NCBI GenBank assembly: GCA_027592745.1
Contig: JAQCLG010000018.1
Span: forward strand, 1-35,217
DNA: 35,217 nt
DNA from: Pseudomonadota bacterium
Lineage (GTDB): Bacteria > Pseudomonadota > Alphaproteobacteria > SP197
Direction: 5' to 3'
Below the pieces are notes generated by a model. The model saw only the letters and a list, made by a program, of their open reading frames with translations. It ran no database searches and was not told the origin of the DNA. Both the position numbers and the translations under genes were made by a program. Shown here piece by piece: positions 23,971-31,848 of this stretch. Within the stretch, counting starts at the first letter, position 1, and each line of letters opens with the position of its first letter.

Positions 23971-25404
23971 ATGGACGGATGCAACGTGCTGGTCATCGTC
24001 TCGGACGAACACGCCCGCGACATGGCCGGCTTCCACGGCAGCGACGTCGCGCTGACACCCAACCTCGACGTGCTGGCGGCGCGCGGCACGGTGTTCAACC
24101 GGGCCTACACGCCCTCGCCGATCTGCGTGCCCGCACGCGCCAGCCTGGCGACCGGGCGCTGGGTCCACGACACCGGCTTCTGGTCGAACGCGCAGCCCTA
24201 CGACGGCAGCGTGGAGGGCTGGGGCCACCGCCTGATCGAGAACGGCCGGCGGAGCGTCTCGATCGGCAAGCTGCACTACCGCTCGGCAGAGGACGACAAC
24301 GGCTTCGACGAGGAGATCGTGCCGCTGCACGTCAAGGGCGGCCTGGGCTGGACCCGCGGCCTGCTCGGGCGCGACGGCTCGCCCTGGGGAGCAGCGGCGC
24401 ATTTTGCCGAGGAGATCGGGCCGGGCCTGTGCGACTACAACCGCTACGACATGCGCGTGCAGCGCGAGACCGTCGACTGGCTGACCCGGGTGGCGCCCGG
24501 ACTCGACAGGCCGTGGACGCTCTACGCCTCGTTCGTCTCCCCGCATTACCCGCTGATCGTGCCGCAGGAATTCTACGATCTCTATCCGCTGGACCGGCTG
24601 GAGCCGCCGCGCCTCAACACACCCGGCGAGATGGCAAGGAACCCGGTGGTCGCGGCGATGCGCGCCTACATGAACTACGACGACTACTTCGACGATCACA
24701 CGCGGCTGGTCGCCAAGGCGAGTTACCTCGGGCTGGTCTCCTTCCTCGACCGCCAGATCGGCACCGTGCTGGCCGCACTGGAGGCGAGCGGCCAGCTGGA
24801 GAACACGCTGATCGTCTATACCAGCGACCACGGCGACTGCGTCGGCAACCACGGCATCTGGACCAAGTGCTGCATGTTCGAGGAATCGGCGGCGATCCCC
24901 ATGGTGGTCGCCGGTCCGGGCGTGCCGGCGGGCCAGGTCATCGACGACGAGCAGGTCTCGCTCGTCGACATCCACGCCACGGTGCTGGAAGCCTCCGGCC
25001 TGGGGCTGTCGCAGGCCGACCGCGCCCTGCCCAGCCGCGACCTCGTCGCCATCGCCAACGGAGCACGCCACGGGCGTTGCGTGCTCAGCGAATACCACGA
25101 CGGCGGTTCGATCACCGGCATGTTCATGGTCCGCGTCGGCGACTGGAAGTACAACGCCTACCCCGGCTATCCGCCCGAACTCTACGACCTGGCGAACGAC
25201 CCGCACGAGGCCCGTGACCTTGGCGAAAGCCCGGACCATGCCGGGGTGCGCGCGCTGTGCGCAGCGAAGCTGGCCGAGATCTGCGACGTCGAAGCGGTGA
25301 ATGCCCGGGCCTTCGCCAACCAGGAGGCCAAGATCGCGCAACTGGGCGGCCGCCAGGCGATCCTCGACAGCCCCAACTTCGACTTCACGCCGATCCCGGG
25401 CTGA
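23971..25404 (+). CDS. Type I sulfatase (choline-sulfatase / alkaline-phosphatase superfamily-like)
   Basis: 477 aa with GGAGAA upstream. It has the formylglycine motif C-V-P-A-R at Cys52-Arg56 (PICVPARASLATGR), so an FGE-type maturase is needed. Metal ligands lie in VSDEHARD (Asp12) near the N-terminus and in TSDHGD. IGKLHYRS carries the conserved Lys and His of sulfatases. No signal peptide is seen, which fits cytoplasmic choline-sulfatase or phosphonate monoester hydrolase relatives. It is the last gene of the oxygenase/decarboxylase/ABC operon and would remove a sulfate (or phosphonate) ester from an imported or produced compound. Confidence 0.88.
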   Translation: MDGCNVLVIVSDEHARDMAGFHGSDVALTPNLDVLAARGTVFNRAYTPSPICVPARASLATGRWVHDTGFWSNAQPYDGSVEGWGHRLIENGRRSVSIGKLHYRSAEDDNGFDEEIVPLHVKGGLGWTRGLLGRDGSPWGAAAHFAEEIGPGLCDYNRYDMRVQRETVDWLTRVAPGLDRPWTLYASFVSPHYPLIVPQEFYDLYPLDRLEPPRLNTPGEMARNPVVAAMRAYMNYDDYFDDHTRLVAKASYLGLVSFLDRQIGTVLAALEASGQLENTLIVYTSDHGDCVGNHGIWTKCCMFEESAAIPMVVAGPGVPAGQVIDDEQVSLVDIHATVLEASGLGLSQADRALPSRDLVAIANGARHGRCVLSEYHDGGSITGMFMVRVGDWKYNAYPGYPPELYDLANDPHEARDLGESPDHAGVRALCAAKLAEICDVEAVNARAFANQEAKIAQLGGRQAILDSPNFDFTPIPG

Positions 25405-25466
25405 ACGGGGACGAGGCAGGGACGCGCGACGCTGAGGGCGCCTGCCGGGGGCGGGGTCACAGCATG

Positions 25467-25507
25467 GATCCCGGATCGGCGGCGCTGCGCGCCTTGTCCG
25501 GGATGAC
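25467..25507. repeat. REP-like element (copy 4), partial
   Basis: CTTGTCCGGGATGAC at 25493-25507 is identical to 9718-9732, and ATCCCGG at 25468-25474 is its short inverted partner. The element lies in the 122-bp convergent gap between the sulfatase and SDR genes, which otherwise holds no gene. Its position fits the intergenic habit of the family. Confidence 0.6.
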
Positions 25508-25526
25508 ACCAGAGGGAGGCGTGCGG

Positions 25527-26273
25527 TCAGTAGGTCGCGCGGCCGCCGGAGATGTCGTAGACGCCGCCGGTGGAGAAGCTGCAGTCCTCGCTGGAGAGCC
25601 AGGCGACCAGGGCGGCGACCTCGTCGGGCTGGCCGAGGCGACCCATGGGAATCTTGGCCGTCATGTAGTCGAGCTGGGCGGGGGTGACCTGGTCGACCAT
25701 GGGCGTCTCGATGACCGCGGGGCAGACGCAGTTGGCGAGCACGCCGGTGCCAACCAGTTCCTTTCCGAGCGACTTGGTGAATCCGATCAGGCCGGCCTTC
25801 GAGGCGCTGTAGGCCGAGGCGTTGGGGTTGCCCTCCTTGCCTGCGACCGAGGCGATGTTGACGATGCGGCCCCAGCCCGAGGCGATCATGGCGGAGGCCA
25901 GGGCGCGGCAGACGAGGAACTGGCCGGTCAGGTTGATCTCGATCATGCGGCGCCAGGCCGCGACGTCGACCTGCCAGACCGGCTGGCCGCTGCCGCCGAT
26001 GCCGGCGCTGTTGACGAGGATCTGCACCGGGCCCGAGGCGGCTGCCAGGGAGGCGGCAGCGGCGATGGCGTTCTCGTCGGTGATGTCGAGGACCTGGGCG
26101 CTGGCCCCCTGCCCCAGCGTGGCGACCGCGGCGTCCAGCCCGGCGGCATCGCGGTCCCACAAGATGGTGCGGGCGCCGGCCTCAAGCAGGCGGCGGGCAC
26201 AGGCCAGGCCGATGCCGCTGGCGCCGCCGGTCACCACCGCCGTGCGTCCCGTGAAGTCGTAGACTGCCGCCAT
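25527..26273 (-). CDS. Short-chain dehydrogenase/reductase (FabG-like)
   Basis: 248 aa, with ATG 26273 preferred (GGGGG upstream). The cofactor motif is TGGASGIGLA, then NSAGIGG, the catalytic Ser of NIASVAG, and Tyr/Lys of YSASK. The C-terminus FSTGGVYDISGGRATY is a normal SDR ending, and an acidic WDRD after beta-2 suggests NAD preference. It probably oxidises or reduces a hydroxy/keto metabolite. It is monocistronic on the minus strand, convergent with the sulfatase and divergent from the binding protein at 26343. Confidence 0.88.
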   Translation of the reverse strand: MAAVYDFTGRTAVVTGGASGIGLACARRLLEAGARTILWDRDAAGLDAAVATLGQGASAQVLDITDENAIAAAASLAAASGPVQILVNSAGIGGSGQPVWQVDVAAWRRMIEINLTGQFLVCRALASAMIASGWGRIVNIASVAGKEGNPNASAYSASKAGLIGFTKSLGKELVGTGVLANCVCPAVIETPMVDQVTPAQLDYMTAKIPMGRLGQPDEVAALVAWLSSEDCSFSTGGVYDISGGRATY

Positions 26274-26342
26274 CGTGTCCCCCCGTTGCCATGCCTGCCA
26301 TCCCGGCGGTGCCATCATAGCCGCGCAGGGCTAGGATGGGCC

Positions 26343-27095
26343 ATGCGCCTCTACGCCACGATGCTGACGATCCTGCTGCTTGCGGCCCGCGGCGCCGCGG
26401 GCGAAGAAGCGCTTGTCGTCGCCGGCACCGGCGGCCAGGCGCCCCTGGCGGAACTTCAGGGCGACGGCACGATCGGCGGGCTGGAGGCCGACCTGATCGG
26501 CGCGCTGTGCGACCGGCTCGCCCGGACATGCACGATGACGGTGGCGCCGTCGTGGGGCGACCTCGTCTCCGGCCTGCGCGGGGGCCGTTATGCCATCGGC
26601 TACGGCGGGCTGTCGCAAGGCACGCTGGCGGGCCTGGGCATCGCGGCCAGCACAACCTACCTGCCGCTGCGCGCACAATGGGCGGTGATCGCGCACTTGG
26701 ACGGCGCCGCCGACCCGCTGGCGCAGGAGGACACGCGGATCGGCGTGATCCGCGGCACGCCCCATGCCCACTGGCTGGAGGCGCGCCTGCCGCAGGAACG
26801 CCTGCTGCGTTTTGCCGACGAGGAGGAGATGTTCCTGTCGCTCCACACCGGCACGGTCGATGCCGTGTTCGGCGACGGCCTGCTGCTCTGGCGCGACCTG
26901 CTGCAGGGTCCCCTGGGCAAAGGCGTGGTGCTGCGCGGCCCGGGCCAGGCGGTGGAGCAGGACGGCCTGGTGCTTGCCCTGCGCGACGATGCCGCATTCG
27001 GCGAGGTGGTCGACGGGGCCCTGGCGGCGATGGCATGGGACGGCACGCTGGCGGACCTGGTGGCGCGCCACCTGCCCGGCCTGCCGCTGCCCTGA
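26343..27095 (+). CDS. Orphan periplasmic binding protein, family 3-like
   Basis: 250 aa. It has a signal peptide (LYATMLTILLLAARGAAG, cleavage near GAAG/EE). The mature part follows the extracellular solute-binding protein family 3 pattern: GGLEADLIGALCDRL, DLVSGLRGGRYAIGYGGLS in place of the usual 'xSIT' segment, IGVIRGTPHAHWLE and DAVFGDGLLLWRDLL. Conservation to amino-acid binders is moderate and the ligand-contact motifs look altered. No permease or ATPase adjoins it; it could feed the importer at 20793-23960 or act as a sensor-type binder. Its end lies 10 bp from the convergent deacylase gene, with no terminator between them. Confidence 0.75.
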   Translation: MRLYATMLTILLLAARGAAGEEALVVAGTGGQAPLAELQGDGTIGGLEADLIGALCDRLARTCTMTVAPSWGDLVSGLRGGRYAIGYGGLSQGTLAGLGIAASTTYLPLRAQWAVIAHLDGAADPLAQEDTRIGVIRGTPHAHWLEARLPQERLLRFADEEEMFLSLHTGTVDAVFGDGLLLWRDLLQGPLGKGVVLRGPGQAVEQDGLVLALRDDAAFGEVVDGALAAMAWDGTLADLVARHLPGLPLP

Positions 27096-27105
27096 CACGG
27101 CCCGT

Positions 27106-28233
27106 TCAGTCGCCCAGCAGGTTGGCCCGCTGGTCCGCGACCGGCTCGCGGCCCGCGACATGGCAGACCGTATCGCCCTGCCAGAGGAAACGGCGGTCGG
27201 CCAGTTCGTGGACCAGGCCGGCGGTCGGGCTGAAGACCAGGGTGCGGGCGTCAGCGGCGGCGGGCGCGGCGGGATCGACGATCTCGGCAACGACATCGCC
27301 GCGCGCCACGACATCGCCCAGGGCGACGCGGAAGGTGACGATGCCGGTCGCCGGCGCCTCGATGAATCCCACCGCCTCCAGGGGCAGCGCCTCGCCCGCG
27401 TGCTGCGGCAGCGGGCCGGGGTCGCCGGCCACGACGCCGCGGCGGCGCAGGAAACGCATGATGGCGGCGGCGTCGGCAGCAGCGGCAGCATCGTCGACGT
27501 CGGCAAAACCCCGCAGCTCGACGGTGGCGGCCAGGCAGGCATCGGGGATTGCCTTGCCGGGATGGCGCTCCTGCAGCGTGCGCCAGACCACGGTGCAGGC
27601 ATGGTCGAAGGCAAGGCCGCTGCCGGTGCCGTTCTCGAGCAGCGTGAGGGCGCAGCCGAGATCGGCATGGAGATCGGCGGCCTGCGGCCACAGGGCGGCA
27701 TCGACAAAGAGATGCAGCAGGGCGCGCTGGGCACAGTGCAGGTCGAGCACGATGTCGGCATCACAGGCGAGGCCGAGCAGGGCGGCCTTGAGCAGCGAAC
27801 CCTCGCGCGCCATGCGCAGGCCGGCCAGGGCCTCGGCCATGGCCTCGCGCACGATCGCGACATTGGTGCGGGCGTCGCTGCCCAGCCCCTCGCCCACAGC
27901 CTCGTCGACCGCGTCGGAAAGATCGGGCATGGCGCGGTTGAAGTTGACGCCGCTGTCGAGGTCGTGGCGCCCCAGGTGATGGCCCTGGATACGCTGGGCA
28001 AGGCCCACCGGGTTGGCGAAGGGCACCAGCACGACCTCGCCGGGGATATCGGCATCCGAGAGCCGGGCGAGCAGGTGGTGGGCAACCAGCAGGGCCGGCG
28101 TCTCGCCGGCATGGATCGCGGCCTGGACATAGGCCTTCGGCCCCTCGCCCCGGCCGAAGCGGTGCACCAGCAGTTCGCGCTGCGTGCCCGGCAAGGGACA
28201 ATCCAGCGCGATGCGCTCGATGCGATGGCTCAT
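27106..28233 (-). CDS. Succinylglutamate desuccinylase/aspartoacylase-family deacylase (paralogue C)
   Basis: 375 aa. The zinc site is His41 and Glu44 (AAIHAGETPA) plus the His of DLHCAQRALLHL, and the catalytic Glu is in ATVELRG. NFNRAMPDL is another family block. The C-terminal ~90 residues are a beta-rich lipoyl/biotinyl-like domain (IEAPATGIVTFRVALGDVVARGDVVAEIVD), as in DoeB-type enzymes. Such enzymes hydrolyse N-acyl amino acids; DoeB removes acetyl from N-acetyl-2,4-diaminobutyrate in ectoine breakdown. It is last in a minus-strand operon of three paralogues, overlapping the previous gene by ATGA. Exact acyl substrate unknown. Confidence 0.85.
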   Translation of the reverse strand: MSHRIERIALDCPLPGTQRELLVHRFGRGEGPKAYVQAAIHAGETPALLVAHHLLARLSDADIPGEVVLVPFANPVGLAQRIQGHHLGRHDLDSGVNFNRAMPDLSDAVDEAVGEGLGSDARTNVAIVREAMAEALAGLRMAREGSLLKAALLGLACDADIVLDLHCAQRALLHLFVDAALWPQAADLHADLGCALTLLENGTGSGLAFDHACTVVWRTLQERHPGKAIPDACLAATVELRGFADVDDAAAAADAAAIMRFLRRRGVVAGDPGPLPQHAGEALPLEAVGFIEAPATGIVTFRVALGDVVARGDVVAEIVDPAAPAAADARTLVFSPTAGLVHELADRRFLWQGDTVCHVAGREPVADQRANLLGD

Positions 28234-29339
28234 GACCCGGACTCGTGGAACAGGTCGCCGGCGATGGCGCAGAAGTACTGGCCCTGGCGCGTGAAGCGGT
28301 GGCTGCGGCGGGCATAGAGCAGGCCGTCGACGGGCGCGACGACCGGCGTGCGCCGGCGGGTCTGCGGATCGACGATGTGGCAGAAGGTCTCGCCCTCGGC
28401 GACCCGGTCGCCCAGCTCGCGGTGATAGACCAGGATGCCGAAGGTCTCCCCGAACATGCGCCAGAGGCCCTTGCTGGAGCGCGCCCGGCAGCGCTCCGGC
28501 GGCAGGGCGCCGGGATGGCCGGCGACGACGCCGCGGCGCTGCAGGAAGTGGAACAGGGCATCGGCGTCGGGCCGCGTCAGGTGGTCGTCGACGTCGCGCT
28601 GGCCACGCAGTTCGACGACGGCCGCCATCGCCCCGGGCGGCACGGGCAGGTCGGGATGGGCCCGCGCCACCGCCTTCCAGACCAGGACATGGGCCGACTT
28701 GAAGGTCACCATGCGGTTGCCGCGGTCGACCAGCACGACCTCCGCGCCGATCTGGCGGGCGAGGTCCTGCGCATCGGGCCAGTTGTTGTCGCTGACCAGA
28801 AGGTGGAGCAGCGCCTCCCAGGCCGAATGCAGGTCGAGCACGATGTCGGCATCGAGCGAGAGGCCGAGCAGGGTCGCCTTGAGCACCTCGGGTTCGCGCG
28901 TGTCGTTGCGCGCCTCCAGGGCCTGCGCCATCGCCGTGCGCACGGCCGCAACATTGGCCGCGGCGTCTTGCCCCAGCCTGCCCGCGACGCGTTCGAGCAC
29001 ACCCTCGACCAGGTCGGGGAAGCCGCGGTTGTAGTTGCGGTTGGTATCGAGGTCGTAGCGCCCCTGGGCCTCCATCAGGACCTGCTGGGCAAGGCCGATG
29101 GGGTTGGCGAAGGGCACGACGACGATCTCGCCCGTCACCTGGCCGGCGGCATCGGCCTCGGCGAGGCGGTCGAGCAGGTGTTCGAGCACGACGATGCCGG
29201 GCAGTTCGGCGGCATGCAGCCCGGCGTGGAGATAGGCCTTGGGCCGGGCGCCCGGCGTGCCGAAGCGGTGGACGAGCAGGTGCCGGGCGGTGCCCAGGCT
29301 GGCGGCCGGCAGGTCGATGCGTTGCGTGACGTGGACCAC
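28230..29339 (-). CDS. Succinylglutamate desuccinylase/aspartoacylase-family deacylase (paralogue B)
   Basis: 369 aa, GTG start with GAGG five bases upstream. Zinc ligands are His42 and Glu45 (LHAAELPG) and the His of DLHSAWEALLHL, with catalytic Glu in VVELRG. NRNYNRGFPDL matches the family's arginine/asparagine substrate block. The C-terminal domain has the same lipoyl-like fold but differs from its neighbours (RMFGETFGILVYHRELGDRVAEGETF). Its zinc and catalytic residues are intact. It begins seven bases after paralogue A. The differing substrate-pocket segments (LLHLLVSDNNW versus LLHLFVDAALW) suggest distinct acyl groups or amines for each copy. Confidence 0.85.
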   Translation of the reverse strand: MVHVTQRIDLPAASLGTARHLLVHRFGTPGARPKAYLHAGLHAAELPGIVVLEHLLDRLAEADAAGQVTGEIVVVPFANPIGLAQQVLMEAQGRYDLDTNRNYNRGFPDLVEGVLERVAGRLGQDAAANVAAVRTAMAQALEARNDTREPEVLKATLLGLSLDADIVLDLHSAWEALLHLLVSDNNWPDAQDLARQIGAEVVLVDRGNRMVTFKSAHVLVWKAVARAHPDLPVPPGAMAAVVELRGQRDVDDHLTRPDADALFHFLQRRGVVAGHPGALPPERCRARSSKGLWRMFGETFGILVYHRELGDRVAEGETFCHIVDPQTRRRTPVVAPVDGLLYARRSHRFTRQGQYFCAIAGDLFHESGS

Positions 29340-29346
29340 GCTCGCC

Positions 29347-30486
29347 TCAGTGGTCGATCACGGGAAGGTCGGGCGGCGGCAGGGCATGGTCGCCCGCGAC
29401 CACCGCGAAACTCTGGCCGGGCCGGACCAGCAGCGAGAGGTTGCGGCCATAGACGATACCCTCGGTGCGGCTGGCGACCGGCGTGCGCGCCGCCGCGAAA
29501 TCAACGACCGCGGGGTCGACGATGTCGGCGACGACCTCGCCGGCCTTCACCCGCTCGCCCAGGGCGACGCGGTAGGAGATCACCCCGGCGCAGGGCGCGA
29601 CCATGGTGTCGGAACCTTCCAGCGGCGTCGGGCTGCACAGCGGTTCGGGCGGCGAGCCGGGATCGCCCGCGACAAAACCGTGGCGCTGCAGGAAACGCAG
29701 GATGGCGCGGGCATCGGGTTCGGCCATGGCATCGCTGCAGTCCTGCTGGCCGCGCAGCTCCAGGGTCGTGGTGAAGGGCGGTGGCGGCACGGGGCGGTCG
29801 GGGAAACGCGCGGCGAGGTCGTGCATCAGGACGGTCGCCACGGCATCGAAGGTCGAACCCTCGTCGGTAGGGAAGAACAGCACGACGCGGCAGCCCAGCT
29901 CGGCGGTGAGATCGCCATAGGCCTGCCAGTGGGCCTGCGGGAAATAGGCGTATTGCACCGCCGCACCGTGGCAGTGCAGGTCGAAGATCATGTCGGCGTC
30001 GATCGAGAGCGCCATCAGCGCCTTGCGCAGGACGTTGGCCTCGCCCTCGGCGTCCCAGTCGGCGACCGCCTCGCGCGCGGCTGCGCGGATCGTCGCCCGG
30101 TTCTCCTCGAGATCGTCGCCCAGGCGGTTGCCGACCTTCTCGGCGACCTTGTCGGCAAGGCGGGGATACCAGCGGTTGAAGTTGCCGTCGCCGTCGAGAT
30201 CGTAGCGGCCCAGGTGATAGCCGTGGATACGGTTGGCCAGGCCCACGGGATTGGCATAGGGCAGCACCGTGATGTCGGCCAGCACCTCGCCGCGCGCGTC
30301 GGCGGCCGCGAGCCAGCCGATCAGGTGGTTGAGCACCAGGGTGCCGGGCAGCTCGTCGGCATGGAGGGCGGCCTGGAAGTAAAGCTTGCGCCCGACGCCG
30401 CGCGTGCCGAAGCGGTGGACCGTCAGCGCCCGGCTGGTGCCCGGCCCCGGCGCCATCAGCGGTATCGTCTCGACCTCGTGCGGCAT
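29347..30486 (-). CDS. Succinylglutamate desuccinylase/aspartoacylase-family deacylase (paralogue A)
   Basis: 379 aa. ATG 30486 is chosen because GGAG lies five bases upstream; a GTG six bases earlier would leave no spacing. Zinc ligands are His42 and Glu45 (LHADELPG) and the His of DLHCHGAAVQY, with catalytic Glu in TLELRG. DGNFNRWYP matches the DoeB/AstE substrate-binding block. The C-terminal lipoyl-like domain reads VAPCAGVISYRVALGERVKAGEVVADIVD. It is the first and longest of three tandem copies and is preceded by the small cupin gene at 51 bp. Confidence 0.86.
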   Translation of the reverse strand: MPHEVETIPLMAPGPGTSRALTVHRFGTRGVGRKLYFQAALHADELPGTLVLNHLIGWLAAADARGEVLADITVLPYANPVGLANRIHGYHLGRYDLDGDGNFNRWYPRLADKVAEKVGNRLGDDLEENRATIRAAAREAVADWDAEGEANVLRKALMALSIDADMIFDLHCHGAAVQYAYFPQAHWQAYGDLTAELGCRVVLFFPTDEGSTFDAVATVLMHDLAARFPDRPVPPPPFTTTLELRGQQDCSDAMAEPDARAILRFLQRHGFVAGDPGSPPEPLCSPTPLEGSDTMVAPCAGVISYRVALGERVKAGEVVADIVDPAVVDFAAARTPVASRTEGIVYGRNLSLLVRPGQSFAVVAGDHALPPPDLPVIDH

Positions 30487-30537
30487 GGTCACTCCAACTG
30501 TCCCTGGGCCACCTTGTCGGAGGCGCAGGGAGGGGAG

Positions 30538-30885
30538 TCAAGCCGGGCCGCCCTGGCCTCCGACCGCGACGTAGTCGTAAACGCCGACCCCCTGGACGAT
30601 CAGGAAACGGCAGGCCGAGCCATCCAGGCCATGGACAAAGTGAGCGGTCATGGGCGCGACCGCGCAACGCCCTCCAGGCAGAAGCCTGTGCACGGCACGG
30701 GGAGCCCGTGTCTCGACCACCAGTTCGCCCTCCAGGCAGACAAAGCTGTCGGTGATCTCGCTGTGATAATGCCAGGGCACCGACTGGCCTGGCCCCAGGG
30801 TCAGGATAGAGACCATGAGGTCGGCGCCCTCGGCGACGGTCTCGGTTCCGTCGATCTCGTAGTCGCCCTGGTTCTTCAGCTCCAT
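30538..30885 (-). CDS. Small single-domain cupin
   Basis: 115 aa with AGGAG just upstream. Cupin motif 1 is PGQSVPWHYHSEITDSFVCLEGEL, with metal-type His39 and His41; motif 2 includes PMTAHFVHG with His82/His85. It is one beta-barrel and is not of the EctC type seen on the opposite strand. Such cupins can be metal-dependent dioxygenases, isomerases or ligand-binding proteins; nothing here decides. It leads the minus-strand deacylase operon and is divergent from the EctC-like operon, which points to a shared pathway. Confidence 0.78.
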   Translation of the reverse strand: MELKNQGDYEIDGTETVAEGADLMVSILTLGPGQSVPWHYHSEITDSFVCLEGELVVETRAPRAVHRLLPGGRCAVAPMTAHFVHGLDGSACRFLIVQGVGVYDYVAVGGQGGPA

Positions 30886-30993
30886 CGCAGGCTCCTCGCA
30901 AAAGGGGATCGATGCCGGGCACCATCTTGCGCCCCTTGCGGCGACCTGTAAGGTGCGCTGTCATGCGATGCACGCAAAAGGGAACCAGAACGC
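30886..30993. promoter_or_regulatory. Divergent intergenic region between the cupin/deacylase and EctC-like operons
   Basis: This 108-bp gap must hold promoters for both operons. It contains ribosome sites at each end (AGGAG for minus, AAAGGGAA for plus) and GTGCGCTGTCATGCGATGCAC near 30952-30972, an imperfect palindrome (GTGC...GCAC) that could be an operator. No convincing -35/-10 pair is visible. Confidence 0.4.
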
Positions 30994-31848
30994 ATGCTCG
31001 TGATCACCCCCCAGGATATCGCCGGAACCGGACGCGACCGCATGGTCGGCGACGGCAGCGCCCACGCCATGTGCTACCTGGCGGAGGAGGACGGCTGCGG
31101 CTTTTCCTTCTCGACGCTGGAGATTGCGGGCGGCAGCAAGGGTTTTCCCCTGCACTACCGCAACCACATCGAGGTCAACCTCGTGCTGGAGGGCAAGGGC
31201 GAGATTCACAACCTGGAGACCGACGAGCGCTGGCCGGCCTCCCCGGGCACGCTCTATGTCATCGGTCCGGCCGACCGCCACGAGGTGGCGCTGAAGGGCG
31301 ACGTCAAGGTCGTCTCGCTCTTCAACCCGCCGATCAAGGGCAACGAACACCACCAGGACTTCGGCGGCTATCCGCCTTCGGGCGAGATTCCCGCAGCCTG
31401 GGGTCCGGCCGGCGGCAGCCCGACCAGCCGGCGCATGTTCGTCAAGCAGCTTGCCGACATCCCGGTGGTAACGCTCGGCGGCGGCCGGGCCGAGGCGCGG
31501 CGCTACCTGACCAGGGCTGACGATGTCGGCATGACGCTCTCGGACCTGCGGGCCCAGCCCGGCGGCGAGGCGACGCTGTGGTACAAGAACCACGTCGAGG
31601 CCAACTTTGTCGTCTCGGGCAAGGGCGAAGTGACCGAATTGGCGACCGGCAAGACTTGGCCTCTGGTGCCGGGCACGCTCTATGTCGTCGGGCCCAAGGA
31701 CCGCCACCGCGTGACCAACACGGACGGCCTGCACATCCTGTCGATCTTCAACCCGCCCCTTGTCGGCGGCGAGACCCACGACGCCGACGGCGCGTACCCG
31801 CCGACGGGGGAGATTCCCGAGGCGTGGCGCCGAAGGACACGGACATGA
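30994..31848 (+). CDS. Tandem two-domain EctC-like (ectoine synthase-like) cupin 1
   Basis: 284 aa formed by two EctC-like domains (~1-130 and ~145-280). Each ends with the EctC-like FNPPxxGxExHxxxGxYPPxGEIP. In ectoine synthase iron is bound by Glu57, Tyr85 and His93; here domain 1 has Glu60, Tyr88, His96 and domain 2 has Glu202, Tyr230, His238, so the spacing 28/8 is exactly kept in both. LWYKNHVEANF and LHYRNHIEVNL match the EctC metal helix region. The conserved substrate Trp of EctC (GNWxSxR) is missing, so the substrate should differ from N-gamma-acetyl-diaminobutyrate. It overlaps the DmdA-like gene by ATGA. Confidence 0.85.
   Translation: MLVITPQDIAGTGRDRMVGDGSAHAMCYLAEEDGCGFSFSTLEIAGGSKGFPLHYRNHIEVNLVLEGKGEIHNLETDERWPASPGTLYVIGPADRHEVALKGDVKVVSLFNPPIKGNEHHQDFGGYPPSGEIPAAWGPAGGSPTSRRMFVKQLADIPVVTLGGGRAEARRYLTRADDVGMTLSDLRAQPGGEATLWYKNHVEANFVVSGKGEVTELATGKTWPLVPGTLYVVGPKDRHRVTNTDGLHILSIFNPPLVGGETHDADGAYPPTGEIPEAWRRRTRT

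Noticed and set aside
20742-24098. Minus-strand open frame of more than 1,100 codons opposite the ABC genes
   Set aside because: Antisense shadow of four well-supported genes; composition dominated by His, Asp, Gln and Arg and no domain motif.
23971-25404. Specific naming as choline sulfatase BetC
   Set aside because: The CVPAR and overall pattern fit, but no bet genes adjoin and the BetC-specific C-terminal region could not be confirmed, so only the superfamily is stated.
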